Positions 17,901-26,752 of a stretch of 64,000 nucleotides of DNA are shown piece by piece; the stretch's first letter is position 1, and each line of letters starts with the position of its first letter. A program made the position numbers and the translations under genes. Below the pieces are notes generated by a model. It did no database searches. It saw only the letters and a program-made list of their open reading frames with translations, and was not told the origin of the DNA. Source of the stretch: Firmicutes bacterium CAG:345 (lineage in GTDB: Bacteria; Bacillota_I; Bacilli_A; RFN20; CAG-288); NCBI GenBank assembly GCA_000433315.1, contig FR893375.1:62001-126000 (forward strand), written 5' to 3'.

Positions 17901-19256
17901 GTTGGTAATTCCAGTAAGTCTTGTAATATTTGCTGGCAATTCCATATCTGGATTAACAAAGAAATCGACTTCATCAATTACCATTCCACCATGAACTTTT
18001 ACAGCGCCAAATTCAATAATTCTATCATATCTAGCACTTAGACCTGTAGTTTCAAGGTCGAATACAACATATTCAGCATCAGATAATTTAAATTCAGAAG
18101 GATTATAAATATTATCTAAATGTTTATCAACAACATAAAGCTCTGCTCCATATAACATCTTTATCTTAGCTTTTTTAGATGCTTGTTGAGCAGCTGGAAA
18201 AGATTGAACACATCCGTGATCTGTTAGACCTACCGCTGTATGTCCTAAAGAAGAAGCAAGAGCAATATAATCCTCAATCGATGTAACTGCATCCATAGCG
18301 CTCATTTTTGTATGTAAATGAAGTTCAACACGTTTTTTAGGGGCTTTATCTTCAAGAGGTTTATCATCATCTAATATTTTTGGCATTCCACTAATCTTTA
18401 AAGATAATTTACCATTAAAATCAGATTTTGAACCTTTTAATCTAATATTTTGTCCAACCTTAAAAGTTGATAATAACTCATCAGCTTTTGTCGGATCTTT
18501 ATCCATATTAACAACAAACGTTCCTTCAACAGAAGAAGTACCATCATAAATATACAAAGAAATTATTTTAAACTTTCGAGTATCGCGAGAATCAATTTTA
18601 AAAATTTTACCTTGAATGATAACTCTTTCAAATTTACTCAAATCTTTTAATTGTATTTCATGGTAAGCTCTCATTTCTTTTTGATAAGCTTCAAAAGCTA
18701 ATCTTTTAGCCTCATTTTCTTTCCGATAATTCATGGCTTCTTGAATATATTTATCATCCATCGAAAAATCATCTTCTTCCTCTTCTTCATCAGGTTCTTC
18801 TATTTCTATTTGCTTAAAAGGAACCGCTCTAAAAGAAGAGCAAACATTCTTTAACATATTATTAACATTGCTAACTTGTTCTTTTATTTCATCTTCTGTT
18901 TCCGAATATCCAAAGTAAACAATCTTTCCTTCAATATAAGAAATAGTAAGATTATATAAATTTTTTATATTTATATATTCTTCAATAAATTTCTTCACAG
19001 ATTGAATACTCTCACGAACATAAGAAAAAGTTAATTCGGATGTAAATCCACCATTTTTTTGAAAAACATCTTGATATTTAAAAAGATTAATATAAATCTT
19101 CGGATCTAAAAGATCATTTATACAAACTTTAGCTTTATATAAATGATTTTCCTTTATATAAGAATAATCCTTAAAATAAGCATTAGAAAAAGAAAGCAAC
19201 ATTTCTTCGTTATTTGCTCCAATTTTTGTCAAATAACGTTCAAATAAACTATCCAT
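14907..19256 (-). CDS. polC: DNA polymerase III alpha subunit, Gram-positive type
   Basis: A 1449-residue replicative polymerase. Order: N-terminal domain, acidic linker near 155-170, OB fold (about 210-300), PHP domain starting with VELHLHTKMSAMD near 312, a DnaQ-like 3'-5' exonuclease inserted in PHP (DLETTGLSARYDRIIEFGA near 397), remainder of PHP, then palm with a four-Cys zinc site (CKKCHY...CPNCGE near 900-925), fingers and a C-terminal duplex-binding region. This is the PolC layout found in low-GC Gram-positive bacteria. It ends the rpsB-polC supercluster; proS, often between rseP and polC, is absent. Confidence 0.98.
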   Translation of the reverse strand: MDSLFERYLTKIGANNEEMLLSFSNAYFKDYSYIKENHLYKAKVCINDLLDPKIYINLFKYQDVFQKNGGFTSELTFSYVRESIQSVKKFIEEYINIKNLYNLTISYIEGKIVYFGYSETEDEIKEQVSNVNNMLKNVCSSFRAVPFKQIEIEEPDEEEEEDDFSMDDKYIQEAMNYRKENEAKRLAFEAYQKEMRAYHEIQLKDLSKFERVIIQGKIFKIDSRDTRKFKIISLYIYDGTSSVEGTFVVNMDKDPTKADELLSTFKVGQNIRLKGSKSDFNGKLSLKISGMPKILDDDKPLEDKAPKKRVELHLHTKMSAMDAVTSIEDYIALASSLGHTAVGLTDHGCVQSFPAAQQASKKAKIKMLYGAELYVVDKHLDNIYNPSEFKLSDAEYVVFDLETTGLSARYDRIIEFGAVKVHGGMVIDEVDFFVNPDMELPANITRLTGITNADVSTGKSIKKALQDILEFVKGTVLVSHNAVFDVGFLNEALKNNGFSSLSNPVIDTLPLSRYLFPKQRSHTLGSISRTLDVDYDESSAHRAIYDAQVLSEVFEGMIPLLSNNNNNFRHCDLRDLTSDEVLMNSRPFHVTVYAKNAEGLKDLFKIISISNIQYLASVPLVPRDVLTEHRKNLIIGSGCLNGEVFQSAITRSEDILKKKMEYYDFIEVQPPAVYSFLVNDGQVSSYDNILKIIKDLISAAKSINKMVCATGDVHYLRPEQKKFRDVYIFAKGLKGAQHPLNPYRRAQMKEYENPDQHFLTTDEMKEAFSFLNDPNLVDEIVVENTNIVADSIEQIYPIKDKLYTPTIDNCAENLEAMVYQTAREMYGDPIPKEILDRLEAELKGIRENNYYVIYYIASQLVTRTNKAGYLVGSRGSVGSSLIATMSKITEVNPMPPHYRCKKCHYLEWVDPSLYRSGFDLPHKKCPNCGEELIRDGHNIPFATFLGFHAEKVPDIDLNFPSNFQSKAHEMTKDLLGKDNVFKAGTIETVAEKTAYGYVRGYYEHFNIDPNTIPEAEIMRLASGCVDVKRTTGQHPGGIIVIPRDKSVYDFTAIQYPANSVDASWKTTHFDFHAIHDNVLKLDLLGHVDPYALKMMTDMTGVDIYKIPFDDPKVLSLFSSTKNVGYIIPLPNDAKEYEQQVGTLGVPEFGTDFVRQMLVETQPKTFSDLLIISGLSHGTDVYSGNADEIIRSGKSTLREVIGCRDDIMTQLHDIYGIEFTDSFAIMELVRKNNFMKPANAEKREKYEKLMREHNVPEYYIESCQKIKYLFPKAHAAAYVMMAIRVGWFKIYRPLAYYATFYTVRCDHFDIEAMMGGVNAIVKKMKELDKNGKYARSPTDNSLYNTLIVALEMARRGIKVEPISLLKSEATTFKIDEEKNSLIPPINLIPGLGSQVAESIVEERNKRPFTSQEDLVNRTRLGNNKLNEIKSEYNKIFDFGDLPESDQMTLF

Positions 19257-19264
19257 GATACACC

Positions 19265-20506
19265 TTAAAAGAATAAATCTTTTACCAATAGAACTATCAT
19301 CAAACCAAATAATAATATCATTCCAATAAATGAAACTATACTTTTTACTTTATTTGGAATTTTCTTTTTGCTAATTCCTTCAAAAGCAGCAACTACAATA
19401 TGCCAGCCATCAAGTCCTGGGAATGGAAGAAGATTAAAAATCGCTAAATTAACTGAAAGCAACCCCCAGTATGAAAAGAAGACACCAGCACCTAAACTAA
19501 CTGCTTGCGAAGACACACGGAAAACTGAGATAATGCCTCCCGTTTGTGCCCATGCATCACTAGAGACAAACAAAGAACCAATGGCTTCGAATAACAAACA
19601 GACAGATTGACCAAATTTAGAACATGCCTGTTTCATACCTTCTGCAAATCCTAAGAAATCAGTAGTCACAGAAAAGCCAATTGTATCCCAAGTATAAGAC
19701 TTTCCAATATTATTTTTATTTTCATATTCAACAGGATTAACATTGACTATTTTCGTTGTTTCTGTTCCATCTTGCAAAGTTATTTCAAATTCAATAGTCT
19801 TAACATCTTTTTCACTCATAGGCAAGAAAGAAACAGTATCTGAATTAAAAGTCGCATAATTTAAAACTGTAGAAATTTCAGTATACGAATTAGTTTTAAA
19901 TGTACTTACTGATTTATCTGCGCCTTCGCTAGGGTCATATATTTCAATAATGGTGCCATCAGATTTAGTTATAAACTGATGAATTGAATTAATCTGTATC
20001 TTGTCACCTTGATTGATGTTTTCACTGATAAGTTTAGAATTTTCTAAGATAACAACTTGATTGCTGCTATAAATATATTGAGGGCAACAAGTATATGAAA
20101 TGATAAAAAATAAAAAACCTATAATAAAATTAACAACAATGCCAGCAATCATTACAACTATTTGCTTGCACCAATGGATACCACCTAAAGTTCTTTCTTT
20201 TGGAACAGCATCAATTTCATCATTTGTTAAATCACCTTCAGCATCTTCATCTCCAGCCATTGAAACATAACCGCCGACTGGAAGAGCACGAATAGAAATT
20301 TTAGTTTCACGTTTTTTTCCTGTCTTTTTATTTATTCCCTGATGCTGATAGATCAATGGTCCCATACCAATTGAATATTCATAGCAATAAACTTTAAAAA
20401 GTTTTGCCATTGATAAATGCCCTAATTCATGAAGGCAAATCAACACACAGAGTGATAAAAGAAAAATAATTAAATTAAATATAAATGACAAAGCACTTGA
20501 AACCAT
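19265..20506 (-). CDS. rseP: Site-2 intramembrane metalloprotease (RseP/RasP)
   Basis: A 413-residue M50 protease. The zinc motif HELGH is at residues 26-30 inside the first membrane helix, and the second metal ligand motif NLLPFPGLDGWH lies near 360-372 in a later helix. A PDZ-like region sits between. RasP cleaves anti-sigma factors, FtsL and remnant signal peptides within the membrane. The start at ATG 20506 has AGGAGG. It sits between dxr and polC, its standard position. The central region has an insertion-like stretch (about 40-80) with repeated acidic residues. Nothing suggests loss of activity. Confidence 0.95.
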   Translation of the reverse strand: MVSSALSFIFNLIIFLLSLCVLICLHELGHLSMAKLFKVYCYEYSIGMGPLIYQHQGINKKTGKKRETKISIRALPVGGYVSMAGDEDAEGDLTNDEIDAVPKERTLGGIHWCKQIVVMIAGIVVNFIIGFLFFIISYTCCPQYIYSSNQVVILENSKLISENINQGDKIQINSIHQFITKSDGTIIEIYDPSEGADKSVSTFKTNSYTEISTVLNYATFNSDTVSFLPMSEKDVKTIEFEITLQDGTETTKIVNVNPVEYENKNNIGKSYTWDTIGFSVTTDFLGFAEGMKQACSKFGQSVCLLFEAIGSLFVSSDAWAQTGGIISVFRVSSQAVSLGAGVFFSYWGLLSVNLAIFNLLPFPGLDGWHIVVAAFEGISKKKIPNKVKSIVSFIGMILLFGLMIVLLVKDLFF

Positions 20507-20519
20507 GATATCCTCCTTG

Positions 20520-21659
20520 TTATTTTATTAAATTTGAAATGATATTATTAGCAACATTTGAAGCTTCCAAAGATAAATTTAAAATATCTTCTAAATTGTT
20601 AATTTCTATAACTTTTGTTTTTCTTAAAGTTTCTTCAATTACATATTCAATATCAATGAAAGAAATTTTATCTTGAACAAAGGCTTTTATAGCTTCTTCA
20701 TCAGCTGCATTAATTATCGCCATATTGGCATGGCATTCATTATACCAATTTATTATCTTATTAAAAAGAGGATAACGCTTTAAATCCATCTTTCTAAAAT
20801 GTAAATCAGTAATTTTAAAATTTTTGAAGCATTTCTTTTTCATTCTTTTTTTATAAAGAGCATAACTGATAGGAATACGCATATCACTTGGCCCTATCTC
20901 GGCTAACATAGAATTATCTTTTAAAAATACAAGAGAATGAATTTGACTCTCATCATGCATTAAAACTTCAATATTATCTAAAGAAGTGTCAAATAAATAA
21001 TGAGCTTCTATAACTTCAAAAGCCTTATTGACCAATGTAGCACAATCAATTGTAATTCTTTTTCCCATCTGCCAATTTGGGTGAGCTAAAACTTCCTCAG
21101 CTTTAATATTTTTTAAATTTTCAAGAGGAACATCTCTTAACGCCCCACCAGAACATGTAATGACTAATTTTTCTATCGATTCTTTTTCACAGCAAATCAA
21201 TTTTTGCAACGCAGAATGTTCACTATCAATTGGAAAAATTGAAGCTTTTGGATGTTCAATCAATAGTTTTTTTATCAAATCACCACCGATTACTAAGCTT
21301 TCTTTATTCGCCAAAAGAACCTCAGAATTATTTTCAATAGCTTTAACAGTTATTGCAAGTCCTGCAATTCCCACCAATGCATTTAAAATGACAGCTCCTT
21401 TATTATCTTCAATCATTTTTAAAAGAGCATTATCTCCCAAATATATATTTTTAACTCGAGAATTTTCATAAGAAGATAAACCAGAAAAAGCAACAGAAGT
21501 AATAGAAGGAAAACTATCTAAAATTTGATCAACTTCATAGTAAGAAGTATTAGCCGCTATTCCAACTAATTCATATTCATCATCTTCTTTTAATAAATCT
21601 AAAGTTTGTTTTCCGATACTTCCTGAAAACCCCATCAATAAAAGTTTTTTTCGCATCAT
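20520..21659 (-). CDS. dxr: 1-deoxy-D-xylulose 5-phosphate reductoisomerase
   Basis: A 379-residue enzyme of the MEP isoprenoid pathway. The NADPH site GFSGSIGKQTLDLL lies near the N-terminus, NKESLVIGG near 118-126, and the metal and substrate motifs SEHSALQKL and TCSGGALRD follow. The start is ATG 21659, whose ATGATG overlaps the TGA stop of cdsA by 4 bases; an upstream ATG at 21674 lacks a binding site. It reduces DXP to MEP and so feeds uppS three genes upstream. The organism therefore uses the MEP rather than the mevalonate route, unless it has both. Confidence 0.95.
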   Translation of the reverse strand: MMRKKLLLMGFSGSIGKQTLDLLKEDDEYELVGIAANTSYYEVDQILDSFPSITSVAFSGLSSYENSRVKNIYLGDNALLKMIEDNKGAVILNALVGIAGLAITVKAIENNSEVLLANKESLVIGGDLIKKLLIEHPKASIFPIDSEHSALQKLICCEKESIEKLVITCSGGALRDVPLENLKNIKAEEVLAHPNWQMGKRITIDCATLVNKAFEVIEAHYLFDTSLDNIEVLMHDESQIHSLVFLKDNSMLAEIGPSDMRIPISYALYKKRMKKKCFKNFKITDLHFRKMDLKRYPLFNKIINWYNECHANMAIINAADEEAIKAFVQDKISFIDIEYVIEETLRKTKVIEINNLEDILNLSLEASNVANNIISNLIK

Positions 21660-22618
21660 ATGAAAAAGTTCCAATTATTAGCAATCATTATAACCATTAT
21701 TGAAACAAATAAATTATTAACAAGAAGAGAGTCTATTCTATCTAAAGCACCACCATGACCTGGAAGAATATATCCAAAATCTTTAATAGAATAACTTCTT
21801 TTGATTGCTGAGAATAAAAAGTCTCCAAGATTTGACATCAAAGGCATAGCCAAAGAAATTACTAAAATCCAAACCCAATTATTTCCTTGGAAATCTAATA
21901 CTCCAGGAATTAAAGGTACATTCAAGTGGCTGCAAACAGCTGCAAATCCAAAGCTGATTGCAAAAGAAAATATTACTCCGCCAAAAAAACCTTCCCAAGA
22001 TTTTTTAGGAGAAATTCTAGGATTCATTCTATGTTTTCCAAATAAAACACCGACAAAATATGCTCCTATATCTGTTGAAAAAGCACCTAACATCGCATAA
22101 AAGAACAGCAAGCAAGAAGCCAAGTTGTCTCTTCCATAATAAATTGTTTGTTCTGGAAAATAGCGTAAGAAATAGCATGAATAAATAGATAAGCTTACGA
22201 ATACAATCATTGAAAACAAATAACAAACATCATTAATAGTAACTTTTTCATCAAGGATAGAAATCAAAAATAGAAGCAAGAAAAATACAGTAATACCAAT
22301 AGTTGAAACAGTTAATGTATTCAAAGTGAAATGAGCATTTTCTATAATTAATTTAAATGTTTGATCATTTTTAACAAATTGCCAATATATAAAACTTATT
22401 GAAGAGATATATACAATAACATAAAGAAACCATTGATATTTATCTTTTCCTGGAGCGGTTAATATTTCATATACTACAATTAATGAAACAACAAAAAATA
22501 AAACAAACATATACCAATTTCCCAAAATAATTGGCGGAATTCCAACAATGCATAAAACTACTCCTGTTATTATTCTGGAAAGCATTGATTTTTTTGAACT
22601 ATCAGATAATTTGTTCAT
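21656..22618 (-). CDS. cdsA: Phosphatidate cytidylyltransferase
   Basis: A 320-residue membrane enzyme with about eight hydrophobic segments. The C-terminal family signature is visible in RISPKKSWEGFFGG and then DFGYILPGHGGALDRIDSL (the GHGGxxDRxD motif carries metal and CDP-DAG binding residues). It makes CDP-diacylglycerol from phosphatidate and CTP, using the product of plsC (1326-2186) and supplying pgsA (52373-52978). It overlaps uppS and dxr by 4 bases each with ATGA junctions, so the three are translationally coupled. Confidence 0.95.
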   Translation of the reverse strand: MNKLSDSSKKSMLSRIITGVVLCIVGIPPIILGNWYMFVLFFVVSLIVVYEILTAPGKDKYQWFLYVIVYISSISFIYWQFVKNDQTFKLIIENAHFTLNTLTVSTIGITVFFLLLFLISILDEKVTINDVCYLFSMIVFVSLSIYSCYFLRYFPEQTIYYGRDNLASCLLFFYAMLGAFSTDIGAYFVGVLFGKHRMNPRISPKKSWEGFFGGVIFSFAISFGFAAVCSHLNVPLIPGVLDFQGNNWVWILVISLAMPLMSNLGDFLFSAIKRSYSIKDFGYILPGHGGALDRIDSLLVNNLFVSIMVIMIANNWNFFI

Positions 22619-23346
22619 TTCTTTATACCTCCATATCTTCTATTTCTTTTTAAAAATTCTTCCAAATTTTTTTCTAAAATCTTCGGCGTATAACTTGGCC
22701 AATAAGTAGGCTCAAATACAAATTCAGCATAAGCTAATTCGTAAATCATACAATTGCTAATTCTTTCTTCCCCTGAAGTTCTAATTAATAAATCAACAGG
22801 AGGAAGATCTTTTTGGTAAAGATTTTCATAAAAGATATTATAATCTATTTTTTCTAAATCTAATGTACCTTCTTTAACTTTCTTAGCAATATTATATGCT
22901 GCAGCAACAATTTCTTTTTGTCCACCATAATTAAATAATACATTAAAATTATAATCTTTATTATTTTTCGTCTTTTCTAAAGCATTTTGAATAGAATCCA
23001 AGATATCTTGAGGAACTCGCGGATCTTTTAAATCTCCAGATACGCAAAGTCGAACTCCCCGTTTTCCAAAATACTTTAAAAAAGAAGAAAAGAATCTTTT
23101 TAACAAAACAAAAAGGTAATCTATTTCTTCTTTAGGTCTATTCCAATTTTCAGTTGAGAACACAAAAAGAGACATCGTTGATATATGGTATTTAAAAAAC
23201 ACTTCTTCAGCGATGGGTTTAACTCTTCTTACACCAGCATAATGGCCAGATGAACGGGGCAAACCTTTTTCTTTTGCCCAACGTCCATTTCCATCCATAA
23301 TAAAAGCAATATGCTTTAATTTCTGATCAATATTCTCGTCCAACAT
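22615..23346 (-). CDS. uppS: Undecaprenyl diphosphate synthase
   Basis: A 243-residue cis-prenyltransferase with HIAFIMDGNGRWAKEKG near residue 12 (catalytic Asp in MDGNGRWA), RSSGHYAGVRRV, STENWNRP and the C-terminal DLLIRTSGEERISN motif. It extends farnesyl diphosphate to the C55 carrier of wall and surface polymers, showing that the organism probably builds a peptidoglycan wall (compare gpsB). It abuts frr with no gap and overlaps cdsA by 4 bases. Confidence 0.96.
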   Translation of the reverse strand: MLDENIDQKLKHIAFIMDGNGRWAKEKGLPRSSGHYAGVRRVKPIAEEVFFKYHISTMSLFVFSTENWNRPKEEIDYLFVLLKRFFSSFLKYFGKRGVRLCVSGDLKDPRVPQDILDSIQNALEKTKNNKDYNFNVLFNYGGQKEIVAAAYNIAKKVKEGTLDLEKIDYNIFYENLYQKDLPPVDLLIRTSGEERISNCMIYELAYAEFVFEPTYWPSYTPKILEKNLEEFLKRNRRYGGIKK

Positions 23347-23889
23347 TTAAATTGTAAATAATTCTTTTTCCTTAGCGGCAAAAATTTCATCAATTTTTTT
23401 GATATGTTTATCAGTCTCTTTTTGGATATCTTTTTCTAAGCTTTTAGCAACATCCTCTGATAATGTTTTGTCTTTTTTAACAATTTCATTATAATCACGA
23501 CGAATATTACGAATTGCAACTTTAGCATCTTCACAGATTTTTTTAGCTTGCTTAGCAAATTCATTTCTTCTTTCTGTTGTTAAAGAAGGGAATGTTAAAC
23601 GAATAGCTCCACCATCAACAACAGGATTTACACCTAAATCAGATGCTCCAATAGCTTGTTGAATCGCTTTGACTGTAGTTGGGTCAAATGGGCGAATTAA
23701 AAGTTGAGTTGAAGATGGAGTTTGAATTCCAGCCATAGCCTTGATTGGAGTCATCTCACCATAGTATTCTACTAAAATTCTATCCAATACAGAAGGTGAA
23801 ACCTTTCCAGAGCGAATAGTTGCAAGAGAAGTATGTAAAGCTTCAATAGTTTTGCTCATCTTACTTGAGCATTCTTCAATTATTTCCAT
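23347..23889 (-). CDS. frr: Ribosome recycling factor
   Basis: A 180-residue protein with the family's N-terminal helix (TIEALHTSLATIRSGKVSPSV), the P..A..... hinge IQTPSSTQLLIRPFD and the C-terminal helices (RRNEFAKQAKKICEDAK...RRDYN). Acts with EF-G to split post-termination ribosomes. Three bases separate it from pyrH and none from uppS. Normal length. Confidence 0.97.
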   Translation of the reverse strand: MEIIEECSSKMSKTIEALHTSLATIRSGKVSPSVLDRILVEYYGEMTPIKAMAGIQTPSSTQLLIRPFDPTTVKAIQQAIGASDLGVNPVVDGGAIRLTFPSLTTERRNEFAKQAKKICEDAKVAIRNIRRDYNEIVKKDKTLSEDVAKSLEKDIQKETDKHIKKIDEIFAAKEKELFTI

Positions 23890-23892
23890 TTT

Positions 23893-24612
23893 TTATCCTT
23901 TCTTAATTGTTGTACCAACTTTTTCTCCATCTAATACTTTTTTTAAATTTGATAAATCGTTGATATTAAATACACGAATTTCTATTGTAGATTCTTGTAA
24001 TAAAGATACTGCAGTAGAATCCATAACTTTTAAATTCTTTGTCAACATTTCTCGATAAGTAATCTCTTCGATTAATGTTGCTGTTTTATCTAATTTTGGA
24101 TCAGCGGATAAAACACCATCTGTTCCATTTTTAGCCATTAAGATTGCATCACAATTTGTTTCTTTAGCTCTTAAGGCAGCTGCTGTATCTGTCGTAAAGA
24201 AGGGGTTACCTGTACCACCAGCAAAGATTACAACTCTTTTTTTCTCAAGATGGCGTAATGCACGACGTCTAATATATGGTTCAGCAACTTCATTAACATT
24301 TATTGCGGATAAAACACGACAATCAACATTATGTTTTTCAAGACTAGATTGTAATGCTAAAGCATTAATAATTGTTCCTAACATTCCCATATAGTCTGCT
24401 GTAGCTGGTTCAATACCAATTGTTTGAGCCATTTTACCTCTCCAAATATTGCCAGCGCCAACAACGACAGCAACTTCTATTCCTTGATTAGTCATCTTTT
24501 TAATAGCTTCGGCAATATTATTAAGAATTTCAGCAGAGAATATGCTTTTTTCTTCGGAGTCTTGTAAAGCTTCCCCACTGAGTTTTAATAAAACTCTTTT
24601 ATACTTCGTCAA
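23893..24612 (-). CDS. pyrH: UMP kinase
   Basis: A 239-residue amino-acid-kinase fold enzyme: YKRVLLKLSGEALQD at the start, VGAGNIWRG, TADYMGMLGTIINALALQ and FAGGTGNPFFTTDTAA. It phosphorylates UMP to UDP. The start is taken as TTG 24612 because AAGGAGGG lies 8 bases before it; the upstream ATG (24639) has no binding site and would put the AAGGAGG inside the gene. It opens the pyrH-to-polC run after a double terminator, so a promoter is expected between 24613 and 24720, although I cannot pick one with confidence. Confidence 0.95.
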   Translation of the reverse strand: MTKYKRVLLKLSGEALQDSEEKSIFSAEILNNIAEAIKKMTNQGIEVAVVVGAGNIWRGKMAQTIGIEPATADYMGMLGTIINALALQSSLEKHNVDCRVLSAINVNEVAEPYIRRRALRHLEKKRVVIFAGGTGNPFFTTDTAAALRAKETNCDAILMAKNGTDGVLSADPKLDKTATLIEEITYREMLTKNLKVMDSTAVSLLQESTIEIRVFNINDLSNLKKVLDGEKVGTTIKKG

Positions 24613-24717
24613 AATTTCACCCTCCTTCCAAATGGGCATTTATAAAAATGCTCTTTTTAATAGATTACTTCAAAAAAGCATTTTAAACAATATTTATTTC
24701 AGATTAATATTTATTTT

Positions 24718-24754
24718 AAAAACTATCTCCTTGGGTTTTAACCTTAGGAGATAG
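24718..24754 (-). terminator. Second (distal) terminator between tsf and pyrH
   Basis: On the minus strand CTATCTCC...GGAGATAG (8 perfect pairs, 24723-24754) with inner GGTT/AACC pairing and a T-rich tail. Confidence 0.7.
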
Positions 24755-24764
24755 AATTAATCCT

Positions 24765-24790
24765 TAAAAAAAACACTCAAAAGAGTGTTT
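24765..24790 (-). terminator. Terminator of rpsB-tsf
   Basis: AAACACTC-TTTT-GAGTGTTT on the minus strand (24771-24790), followed by T residues. Confidence 0.85.
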
Positions 24791-24797
24791 TTTAAAT

Positions 24798-25685
24798 TTA
24801 TTTAGCTTGATTCATTACTTCAGCTGCGAAGTCATCTTGACGTTTTTCAAGGCCTTCACCAACTTGATAACGAATAAATTTAACAACAGAAGCTCCAGCT
24901 TCTTTAAGAATTTGACCAACCTTTTTAGATGGGTCGAGAACATAATCTTGTAAAACTAAAACTTGTTCAGCAAGAATTTTATCGACACGTCCTTTAATAA
25001 TGTTAGTACGAACGTTTTCAGGTTTCTTAGAGAAGTTTTCATCTTGAACAGATAATTCAGTTTGAACTGCAGTTTCTTTTTCAACAACAGCTGCTGGAAT
25101 ATCTTCCATTTGAATGTAAGAAGGATTATTTGCAGCAATTGTCATTCCAATGCCTTTAGCTAATTCTGGTGTTCCGTTCTTTAAAACGACTAAAACAGAA
25201 ATTTTTCCCTTCATATGAATATAAGTGCCAAAGACTTCATCATCAGTTTTTGTGACTAATTCAAAACGACGGAGATCAAGTTTTTCACCAAGCTTAATTG
25301 TTGCATCAGTGAAAGTTTCTTCAATGGATTTTCCACCATCAAAACCAACTTTTTTTGCATCTTCAACTGATGCAGGTTTATTGGTAATAATTGCAGAAGT
25401 ACAATATTTAACTAAATCAGCAAATGGATCGGAATTAGCAACAAAGTCAGTTTCAGAGTTGATTTCAAGAACAATAGCATCATTTCCAGAAGCTAAGACA
25501 TTTGTCTTACCTTCAGCAGCAATGCGGGAGCTCTTTTTTGCAACTTTAGCAATACCTTTTTCACGTAACCAGTCAATAGCCTTTTCGACATCGTTGTCAT
25601 TTTCAAGCAATGCCTTTTTGCAGTCCATAAGACCAGCACCTGTACGGTCGCGAAGAACTTTGATGAGTTCGATTATTTGTGACAT
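24798..25685 (-). CDS. tsf: Elongation factor Ts
   Basis: A 295-residue guanine nucleotide exchange factor for EF-Tu. The N-terminal UBA-like domain (VLRDRTGAGLMDCKKALLE) and the exchange motif with the conserved ETDFVAN are intact. Full-length type with both dimerisation subdomains. It follows rpsB by 2 bases behind AGGAG and ends at a strong terminator. Confidence 0.97.
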   Translation of the reverse strand: MSQIIELIKVLRDRTGAGLMDCKKALLENDNDVEKAIDWLREKGIAKVAKKSSRIAAEGKTNVLASGNDAIVLEINSETDFVANSDPFADLVKYCTSAIITNKPASVEDAKKVGFDGGKSIEETFTDATIKLGEKLDLRRFELVTKTDDEVFGTYIHMKGKISVLVVLKNGTPELAKGIGMTIAANNPSYIQMEDIPAAVVEKETAVQTELSVQDENFSKKPENVRTNIIKGRVDKILAEQVLVLQDYVLDPSKKVGQILKEAGASVVKFIRYQVGEGLEKRQDDFAAEVMNQAK

Positions 25686-25687
25686 TT

Positions 25688-26731
25688 TTATTCTCCTTTT
25701 TCAGTTTGTTCTTCAGAAGCAGTTTCAACAGCAACAACTGGTTTTTCTTCAGCAGAAGCAGAACGACGAGCTTGATTATAGCGAGCTTTCTTATTGTTTT
25801 TGCCTTTTCCTTTTAAAATATAGGAATCTTCTCTAAATTTAATTTTAATCAAACGAAGTTCTTCAACCTTATCATAATTTTTCATTGCATCATCCATAGT
25901 TGCAAAGACTTCATTATCAGTATGATATGCATATAAAGGTTCACTACCTTTACCAACAACAACAGCATCAGCTAAGATTCCAACAATAAGTTTAATTGTT
26001 TTAATAGAATCATCGTTACATGGAATAGCATAATCAACAGAATTTGGATCACAGTTTGTATCAACTAAACCAAAGACAGGAATGTTGAGAATACGAGCTT
26101 CAGCAACAGCATTGTGTTCATTGACTGGGTCAACAACAACTAATGCATCAGGAATACGAAGCATTTCTTTGATACCATCAAGAGTTAAAGAAAGTTTAGA
26201 AATAAGTTTTCTTTTGGCAACTGCATCTTTCTTAGGAAGAGTATCAAGAACGCCTTCATTATCATCATCTTGTAATTTCTTTAAGAGTTTAGCTCTCTTG
26301 GAAAGAGTTTTAAAGTTAGTAAGTGTACCGCCTAACCATTTTGTGTTGACATAGAAAGAACCAGAACGAATAGCTTCTTCTTTGATAATTTCAGAAGCTT
26401 GTGGTTTTGTACCAACGAATAAAACTTTACCTTTGCGAGTTGTAATATCAGCAATATTACGCAAAGCAAGATAAGCTTCTTGCAATTTAGAAACAGTCTT
26501 GGTTAAATCAATTAAATGAATACCATTTCTTGTTCCATAAATATAATTTTTCATTTTAGGATTCCAACGTCTTGCTTGATGTCCTAAATGAGCGCCAGCT
26601 TCTAATAAAGCTTTGGCAGAAACGACTGGATCAGTATCAGAATAATTGACACTAGCCATTACGTCTTCAGTATTTGTGTCGACTGTTGAATTTTCAACGC
26701 CCTCGACAACTTGTTCGATTTGATCACTCAT
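25688..26731 (-). CDS. rpsB: 30S ribosomal protein S2, with extended ends
   Basis: A 347-residue S2; typical bacterial S2 has about 230-260. The core (about residues 36-270) is standard: LLEAGAHLGHQARRWNPKM, FVGTKPQASEIIKEEA, RWLGGT-like KWLGGTLTNF, VDPVNEHNAVAEA and IPCNDDS. An acidic head of about 35 residues and a C-terminal tail of about 75 residues are extra; the tail passes from a basic, Lys/Asn/Arg-rich stretch to a Glu-rich end (ASAEEKPVVAVETASEEQTE). The start ATG 26731 has AAGGAGG six bases before it, so the head is translated. The tail may reach the ribosome surface; its role is unknown. Confidence 0.95.
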   Translation of the reverse strand: MSDQIEQVVEGVENSTVDTNTEDVMASVNYSDTDPVVSAKALLEAGAHLGHQARRWNPKMKNYIYGTRNGIHLIDLTKTVSKLQEAYLALRNIADITTRKGKVLFVGTKPQASEIIKEEAIRSGSFYVNTKWLGGTLTNFKTLSKRAKLLKKLQDDDNEGVLDTLPKKDAVAKRKLISKLSLTLDGIKEMLRIPDALVVVDPVNEHNAVAEARILNIPVFGLVDTNCDPNSVDYAIPCNDDSIKTIKLIVGILADAVVVGKGSEPLYAYHTDNEVFATMDDAMKNYDKVEELRLIKIKFREDSYILKGKGKNNKKARYNQARRSASAEEKPVVAVETASEEQTEKGE

Positions 26732-26752
26732 GAGGTGACCTCCTTTCGTTAA

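Noticed and set aside
24613..24639. ATG start for pyrH
   Set aside because: It would place the strong AAGGAGG inside the gene and add residues not found in UMP kinases; TTG 24612 fits better.
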